Source of the DNA: Peptococcaceae bacterium
GTDB taxonomy: Bacteria > Bacillota > Desulfitobacteriia > Desulfitobacteriales > Syntrophobotulaceae
NCBI GenBank assembly: GCA_012523535.1
Contig: JAAYII010000384.1
Location: 1-10,828 of the forward strand
Direction of reading: 5' to 3'
DNA length: 10,828 nt
In this document: positions 7,122 to 10,828 of the stretch, piece by piece
Layout: every line of letters starts with the position of its first letter
How positions within the stretch are numbered: the stretch's first letter is position 1
Notes under the pieces: generated by a model
Told to the model about the DNA's origin: nothing
Seen by the model: only the letters and a program-made list of their open reading frames with translations
Databases searched by the model: none
Position numbers and translations under genes: made by a program

Positions 7122-7136
7122 TTGTTTTGAAAACAA
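7122..7136. repeat. 15-base palindrome over the predicted -35 of the cupin promoter
   Basis: TTGTTTT and AAAACAA flank a single central G. The repeat is perfect and overlaps the TTGAAA -35 hexamer at 7127-7132. Its position is that expected of a repressor operator for the plus-strand promoter. AT-rich sequence makes such repeats more likely by chance. Confidence 0.4.
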
Positions 7137-7155
7137 ATGTAAGATTTAATATTAA
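7127..7155 (+). promoter_or_regulatory. Sigma-A-like promoter for the cupin gene
   Basis: TTGAAA (7127-7132) and TATTAA (7150-7155) are separated by exactly 17 bases, each close to the consensus hexamers. Transcription would start near 7162 and give a leader of about 93 bases before the cupin ATG. A palindrome covers the -35, and a cre-like site begins right at the predicted start. Confidence 0.5.
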
Positions 7156-7165
7156 CCTAAAGTGT

Positions 7166-7179
7166 TGAAAGCGTTTCCG
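7166..7179 (+). promoter_or_regulatory. cre-like catabolite-repression site
   Basis: TGAAAGCGTTTCCG matches 13 of 14 positions of the CcpA consensus TGWAARCGYTWNCW, failing only at the last base. It lies just downstream of the predicted cupin transcription start, a location where CcpA usually represses. Presence of CcpA in this organism is assumed, not shown. Confidence 0.5.
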
Positions 7180-7254
7180 GAGCCTGTTTTTAGTAAACTT
7201 TTTCAGCTTCGAACATAGGATATTTAAAAAATTGATCTTAAATACAAGGAAGGA

Positions 7255-7785
7255 ATGAGTAGCATGCATGGTTACTATGGATCATATCCTTGGTCTAACC
7301 ATAATTCATATTCGAACCAAGTTCCCTCCCCCATATATAATCCTATCTTTCCGGAACAAGTTTTTAGGTTAAGGGATTATGGACCGGAACCTTTTGTAGT
7401 AGACATTGAAGCGGCTGCCAGGCAAAATACGGCTTTTCGTCTCGCCTTGTGGACCGGCAATCATTTACAGCTTACTTTGATGCACGTCAATGTGGGTGAA
7501 GATATTGGTTTGGAAATACATCCCGGTCTTGACCAATTTTTACGGGTTGAGGAAGGCCAAGGAATTGTAAGAATGGGAGACAGAAAAGATAAGTTGGATT
7601 TTCAGGCCCCGGTGTGCCAGGGTTTTGCCATATTTATACCTGCAGGAAAATGGCACAATATCTATAATACGGGCTGGCAACCGTTAAAATTGTACTCCAT
7701 TTACGCTCCGCCGCAACATCCCAAAGGTACGGTTCATGCCACCAAAGCAATTGCCTTGGCTGTCGAAGGCGAACACAAGTCTTAA
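7255..7785 (+). CDS. Small single-domain cupin protein
   Basis: A 176-residue protein carrying one cupin beta-barrel (about 45-155), of the kind often annotated as mannose-6-phosphate isomerase-like; no enzymatic role is established here. Cupin motif 1 is GLEIHPGLDQFLRVEEG (85-101) with His89 and acidic or amide residues as likely metal ligands. Motif 2 is GFAIFIPAGKWHNIYN (123-138) with His134 and Asn138. The first 35 residues are rich in Tyr, Ser, Asn and Pro and look disordered, somewhat like spore-surface proteins (inference). Two starts are possible: ATG 7255, with AAGGA only 4 bases upstream, or ATG 7264, with AAGG 10 bases upstream. The 3' end overlaps the convergent cobT by 4 bases. 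It may be under catabolite control through the upstream cre-like site. Confidence 0.88.
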   Translation: MSSMHGYYGSYPWSNHNSYSNQVPSPIYNPIFPEQVFRLRDYGPEPFVVDIEAAARQNTAFRLALWTGNHLQLTLMHVNVGEDIGLEIHPGLDQFLRVEEGQGIVRMGDRKDKLDFQAPVCQGFAIFIPAGKWHNIYNTGWQPLKLYSIYAPPQHPKGTVHATKAIALAVEGEHKS

Positions 7786-8909
7786 AAGTCTCCGTCTGTT
7801 ACCCCGGCATCTTCAAAGGTCGCCATTTCATCGGCTATTTTGAGGGCAGCTTCCACGATTGGAAACATAAGGGCTGCCCCTGTTCCCTCTCCCAGTCTCA
7901 TATGTATTTCCAGCCTGGGTTGAAGGCCAAGATACTTAAGGGCTAAGCAATGGCCGGGTTCCTCTGAGTTATGTGAGGAAATCATATAAGCGGTTGTCCG
8001 TGGGGCGAGTTTGGCCGCTGCCAGGGCGGCCGCTGTCGAAATTATACCGTCCAAAACAATTGGTACGTGCTGATAAGCGGCTTCAAGAATTACGCCTGTC
8101 AGAGCTGCAATTTCCAGTCCCCCTATTTTGGCCAGGGTATCAAGCGGTGACTCGGGATCTGGTTTATTGATCTCGATCGCTTTTTTAATCACTGTTTGTT
8201 TGTGCCTTAAGGCTTCATTTTTCAGTCCTGTGCCGCTGCCGGTTATGTCTTCAACTTTCTCCCCGGTAAAAACTGCAATCAGAGCGGAACTGGGAGTAGT
8301 ATTGCCTATGCCCACTTCACCAGTTGCCAACAGGTTATATCCGGAATCGATTGTTTCAGCTGCTATTTTGGCCCCCGTCAGAATTGCCAGAAGGGCTTCC
8401 CGCCTGGTCATGGCCGGGCCATGCATTATGTTGTCGGTGCCGTTTTTTATGCGATTGGTCATAAGTTCAGGAGGGTTTAAGGGAGGAACCATTCCCACGT
8501 CAGTGCAGATAACTTCAGCTCCTGCATGCCGGGCTAGGACATTGATACCCGCCTTTCCGGCCAAGAAGCTATAGAACATTTGAGCCGTGATTTCCTGTGG
8601 GGCGGCGCTGACTCCTTCAGCCACTACGCCGTGATCTCCGGCCATTAAGAGAACGGCTTTCTTTTTGATCTTAGGGTGAGGAGTTCGATAAATGCCGGCC
8701 AGCTGCTGGGCTATATCCTCCAAAACTCCTAAACTCTTACGCGGTTTGATTTTGGCGTCTAAGCGTCGTTCCATGGCCGCAGCCGATTCTCGGTCAGGTT
8801 CTTCAATGCCATCAATAATCTTTTGGAGCATGGCTTCCAGTACATTTGAATCCGCACTTTTTAAATTCTGCCAGACTTCATGCTGTTGGTGATACTTTGA
8901 AATAGTCAT
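7782..8909 (-). CDS. cobT: Nicotinate-nucleotide--dimethylbenzimidazole phosphoribosyltransferase
   Basis: CobT converts nicotinate mononucleotide and a lower-ligand base such as 5,6-dimethylbenzimidazole to the alpha-ribazole phosphate needed to finish cobalamin. The 375-residue protein, slightly longer than the usual ~350, shows the family landmarks: LMAGDHGV (88-95), GEVGIGNTTPSSAL (197-210), VPIVLDGIIS (282-291), SHNSEEPGH (312-320), and LGEGTGA, whose Glu341 matches the catalytic glutamate of Salmonella CobT. The start was set at ATG 8909, with GAGG 8 bases upstream; an in-frame GTG at 8918 overlaps the ribosome site. No other B12 genes are in the window. Expression is controlled by the cobalamin riboswitch and terminator immediately upstream. 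The natural lower base may differ from dimethylbenzimidazole in an anaerobe. Confidence 0.96.
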   Translation of the reverse strand: MTISKYHQQHEVWQNLKSADSNVLEAMLQKIIDGIEEPDRESAAAMERRLDAKIKPRKSLGVLEDIAQQLAGIYRTPHPKIKKKAVLLMAGDHGVVAEGVSAAPQEITAQMFYSFLAGKAGINVLARHAGAEVICTDVGMVPPLNPPELMTNRIKNGTDNIMHGPAMTRREALLAILTGAKIAAETIDSGYNLLATGEVGIGNTTPSSALIAVFTGEKVEDITGSGTGLKNEALRHKQTVIKKAIEINKPDPESPLDTLAKIGGLEIAALTGVILEAAYQHVPIVLDGIISTAAALAAAKLAPRTTAYMISSHNSEEPGHCLALKYLGLQPRLEIHMRLGEGTGAALMFPIVEAALKIADEMATFEDAGVTDGDF

Positions 8910-8958
8910 GGTCAACACCTCTTTCCAAATAGTATAGTATTAATAATGAGTTGGTTTT

Positions 8959-9000
8959 AAAAAATAAAGTCCCGCCACATTGCAATGTGGTCGGGACTTT
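8959..9000 (-). terminator. Riboswitch-controlled intrinsic terminator ahead of cobT
   Basis: On the minus strand AAAGTCCCG and CGGGACTTT (outer 9-bp arms) enclose CCACATTG/CAATGTGG, giving a long GC-rich stem with one unpaired A, followed by TTTATTTTTT. It lies between the riboswitch aptamer and the cobT ATG, so it is the expression platform that stops transcription when B12 is bound. Confidence 0.92.
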
Positions 9001-9049
9001 GCCATCATCTCCGCCGCTTCCCTTTAATCCCAAGGAAAGACTTTCTCAA

Positions 9050-9200
9050 CCTTAGGCAGGTCTCCTGACTCAGACTCATCGACATATTCGCTCCTTCCCA
9101 GCAAAGGCCAGTGGATCTGCGAGTGTCTCATCTTCACAGTGGCGGGTCCGTACCGGATTTACACCGGTTTCCCTATTCTCCTCAAAAGAGGCACCTAAGG
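9050..9200 (-). ncRNA. Adenosylcobalamin riboswitch aptamer
   Basis: This cis-acting RNA senses cobalamin in the cobT leader. The closing P1 stem is CCTTAGG (minus 9200-9194) with CCTAAGG (9056-9050). Inside it are GGTGCC, the AATAGGGAA segment (around 9177-9169), the ACCGGTGTAAATCCGGT stem-loop, the invariant B12 box GCCACTG (9143-9137), and the 3' segment GTCAGGAGACCTGCC. These parts occur in the canonical order. A terminator follows 50 bases later, so ligand binding should end transcription before cobT. A class call beyond cobalamin family is not attempted. Confidence 0.96.
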
Positions 9201-9223
9201 CCGTTTAATATTCATTTTTTAAA

Positions 9224-9252
9224 ATCTTACCAAATTATTTTTTTTTATTCAA
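9224..9252 (-). promoter_or_regulatory. cobT: Predicted promoter of the riboswitch-cobT transcript
   Basis: TTGAAT (9252-9247) and TAAGAT (9229-9224) on the minus strand are separated by 17 bases, each matching four of six consensus positions. Transcription would start near 9217, a few bases before the riboswitch P1 stem, which is where a leader should begin. The A/T-rich context tempers confidence. Confidence 0.45.
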
Positions 9253-9357
9253 TACCGAATTCTATTTTAATATTATTTTGGAATAGCCGTTCCTATATTA
9301 TGATACTCTGATTGCCTTAATGTAATATATTTCATGTAATGGGTATATAAAGATGTA

Positions 9358-9386
9358 TTGACAAAAATTTACAATAAGGCTATCAT
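9358..9386 (+). promoter_or_regulatory. Sigma-A promoter for the URO-D family operon
   Basis: A perfect TTGACA (9358-9363) and TATCAT (9381-9386, five of six) are separated by exactly 17 bases. The predicted start near 9393 gives a roughly 100-base AT-rich leader in which I see no strong hairpin. A 7-base direct repeat ATGTAAT (9320-9326 and 9334-9340) lies just upstream. Confidence 0.65.
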
Positions 9387-9492
9387 ATAATTTGTATATA
9401 CAACTTAATAATTTCGAATCTCTTTTTTCTGTTTTTTTATATTGGCAAAGGTAAATATGTAATTTATATATCTTAAGGAGGGTGAGAGAATC

Positions 9493-10650
9493 ATGAGTGA
9501 TCTGGCACAATTAAGTCAGGAACGAACACAATTGTTCCAAGACGTTTATGACGGCAAAATTCCCAAAAGAGTGCCTATGGTCAACCTGCTAACCCATGAG
9601 TTTTGCATTGAATATGCGGGGCTGGATTTAACGGAAGCCCAATGGCAATTGGCTAAAGTGTTCGATGAAGTTGGCGATAAGGCTTGCCGGGACTTTCCAT
9701 CGGACATTTTGCCTTTATTTGGGATTCGTTTTCCCTCGGTTTACAGGCTTTTAGGGGCTAGAAATTTTGTGATGAGTTCCACCGGCTTTATACAACATCC
9801 GGAAGTAGTAGGCATGGATGTTGAAGATTATGATGCTATGATCGCTTCTCCCTACGATTGCATTGTAGAGAGGGTATTACCCAGATTATACACTGAATTG
9901 GCCAGAGACCCGGTCCATAAAGCCGCCGCCATGGCCAAAGCCTATAAAGCATATAATGACGAATTTGCGACTGTTGGAGCAGTTTATGGTAAATTGGCTC
10001 AAAAATACGGGTACGCCAACTTCCCTTTATTTGCCGGCATGTGCCAGGCACCTTTTGACCTCTTAACAGACCAATTAAGGAGTTTCAAAGGTATTTTAGC
10101 TGATATCAGAAGGATACCGGAAAAAGTGGAAGCGGCAGTGGAAGCGCTAACGCCTTTGATGATTAAAATGGCAACCACAAGTCCTTGCGGTAAGTACCTG
10201 GCAAAGTTTATCCCCTTGCATATGGGGCCTTATATGCGGACCGAGGATTTTGAAAAACTGTACTGGCCTACTTTAAAACGGACGGTGGAAGGAATCAGGG
10301 AGAAAGGCTCACCCTCCTTCCTGTATGTTGAGGGACACATGATGAGATATCTCGACTATCTCTATGAACTGCCGGAGAATACTATTTTATGGTTCGAGTA
10401 TGGAGATCCTAAGGTGATTAAAGAAAAGCTGGGCAAAAAACATATTATTACCGGCCTGTATCCGCTTGTCTCTTTGAAGACCGATACCAAACAGCAATGT
10501 GTGGACAGGGCGAAAGAGCTGATCGATATTATGGCTCCGGGCGGGAAATATTTCTTTATGCTGGATAAAACTCCGTTAACACTGGACAATATCAACCCCG
10601 AAAACTTGCAAGCCGTGGCTGATTATGTAATCAATCATACCTATTATTAA
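9493..10650 (+). CDS. URO-D family protein, putative corrinoid-dependent methyltransferase
   Basis: A 385-residue protein of the uroporphyrinogen decarboxylase superfamily (TIM barrel), closer to the MtaA/CmuA-type methyltransferase branch than to HemE. No heme genes are nearby, and the C-terminal half has the branch pattern of a strand ending ..FLYVEGH (276-282), DPKVIKEKLGKKHIITGLYP (305-324) and the final PGGKYFFMLDKTPLTLDNINPE (349-370). In MtaA-like enzymes the first and last of these carry the zinc ligands HxC and Cys; here they read Tyr278-x-Glu280 and Asp358, with His282 nearby, so zinc-thiol activation in the classic way is unlikely. AAGGAGGG precedes the ATG. It heads an operon with the next gene 38 bases on. 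Substrate unknown; cobT and its riboswitch next door fit a corrinoid link. Confidence 0.85.
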   Translation: MSDLAQLSQERTQLFQDVYDGKIPKRVPMVNLLTHEFCIEYAGLDLTEAQWQLAKVFDEVGDKACRDFPSDILPLFGIRFPSVYRLLGARNFVMSSTGFIQHPEVVGMDVEDYDAMIASPYDCIVERVLPRLYTELARDPVHKAAAMAKAYKAYNDEFATVGAVYGKLAQKYGYANFPLFAGMCQAPFDLLTDQLRSFKGILADIRRIPEKVEAAVEALTPLMIKMATTSPCGKYLAKFIPLHMGPYMRTEDFEKLYWPTLKRTVEGIREKGSPSFLYVEGHMMRYLDYLYELPENTILWFEYGDPKVIKEKLGKKHIITGLYPLVSLKTDTKQQCVDRAKELIDIMAPGGKYFFMLDKTPLTLDNINPENLQAVADYVINHTYY

Positions 10651-10688
10651 TACCTAAATATTAAATGATTATTTGAGGAGGAAGTTCG

Positions 10689-10828
10689 ATGATTACTACC
10701 AAATATTATCAAACCTGGGCTGAATATTTGGCCGCTCATCCTGAAATCTCATTTAAAGAAGAAAAAGTGATGGCTCCGGTTATGCAGAAATATGAAGATG
10801 CCTTCTTCGATTTTATTATGTATTTATG
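10689..10828 (+). CDS. Unrecognised gene, N-terminal part only (cut by window edge)
   Basis: The visible 46 residues start MITTKYYQTWAEYLAAH and continue to ...FFDFIMYL without a stop. The ATG follows a strong GAGGAGG ribosome site and lies 38 bases after the URO-D family gene, so the two are almost certainly co-transcribed. The segment is mixed-charge and helical-looking with no signal peptide. It does not look like the start of a typical corrinoid-binding protein. I do not recognise the family; as a partner of the URO-D protein it could be a companion methyltransferase or accessory subunit, but this is inference. Confidence 0.75.
   Translation, partial: MITTKYYQTWAEYLAAHPEISFKEEKVMAPVMQKYEDAFFDFIMYL

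Noticed and set aside
7081..7269. Minus-strand 62-codon open frame ahead of the small peptide gene
   Set aside because: It runs through the cupin leader, promoter and palindromes, has AT-driven Phe/Leu/Lys/Asn composition and no ribosome site.
8128..8574. Plus-strand 148-codon open frame inside cobT
   Set aside because: Lies wholly antisense to a highly conserved cobT region; composition is a mirror of the real gene and there is no promoter or ribosome site.
9201..9357. Possible further gene or RNA between the riboswitch and the URO-D promoter
   Set aside because: The stretch is AT-rich with homopolymer runs and no good ribosome site or stable hairpin; it is adequately explained as divergent promoter sequence.
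1..10828. CRISPR array, tRNA, insertion sequence or phage remnant
   Set aside because: No regularly spaced repeats, cloverleaf-like segment, transposase or integrase fragment was seen on either strand.

Overview
The window looks like chromosome from an anaerobic, probably spore-forming Firmicute (Clostridia or Negativicutes; genus not determinable from here). The evidence is moderate AT richness, strong AAGGAGG-type ribosome binding sites, a YesN-type two-component pair, a TRAP transporter, an adenosylcobalamin riboswitch ahead of cobT, and a corrinoid-metabolism-type URO-D family gene. There are no rRNA, tRNA, CRISPR or insertion sequences.

Layout. Positions 1-6678 are read leftwards (minus strand). 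In transcription order they hold a membrane histidine kinase (6678-4843), its AraC/YesN-type response regulator (4783-3266), and a three-gene TRAP transporter: binding protein dctP (3155-2037), small membrane subunit dctQ (1951-1460) and large permease dctM (1419-106). Kinase, regulator and transporter follow one another on one strand, so the two-component system very probably controls uptake of the transporter's organic-acid substrate, which cannot be identified here. Stable hairpins sit between kinase and regulator, between dctP and dctQ, and after dctM. The kinase appears to start at a rare ATT codon, because no ATG, GTG or TTG lies between the upstream stop and the first membrane helix.

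Positions 6680-7255 are a regulatory intergenic region. It holds the kinase promoter overlapped by an inverted repeat, a strong terminator, a 25-residue lysine-rich peptide gene (minus) and a cluster of palindromes, including a catabolite-repression-like site in front of the next plus-strand gene. That gene (7255-7785) is a small single-domain cupin. It converges on, and overlaps by 4 bases, cobT (8909-7782, minus), which attaches the lower base in B12 synthesis. cobT is preceded by a complete cobalamin riboswitch (9200-9050) and an intrinsic terminator (9000-8959).

From 9358 a good sigma-A promoter drives rightwards into a URO-D-fold protein (9493-10650) related to corrinoid methyltransferases but lacking the usual HxC...C zinc ligands. 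A second gene follows (10689 onward), cut by the window edge and not recognised. Together the right half suggests corrinoid-dependent methyl metabolism beside B12 completion. Whether the TRAP system on the left feeds the same pathway is only inference.
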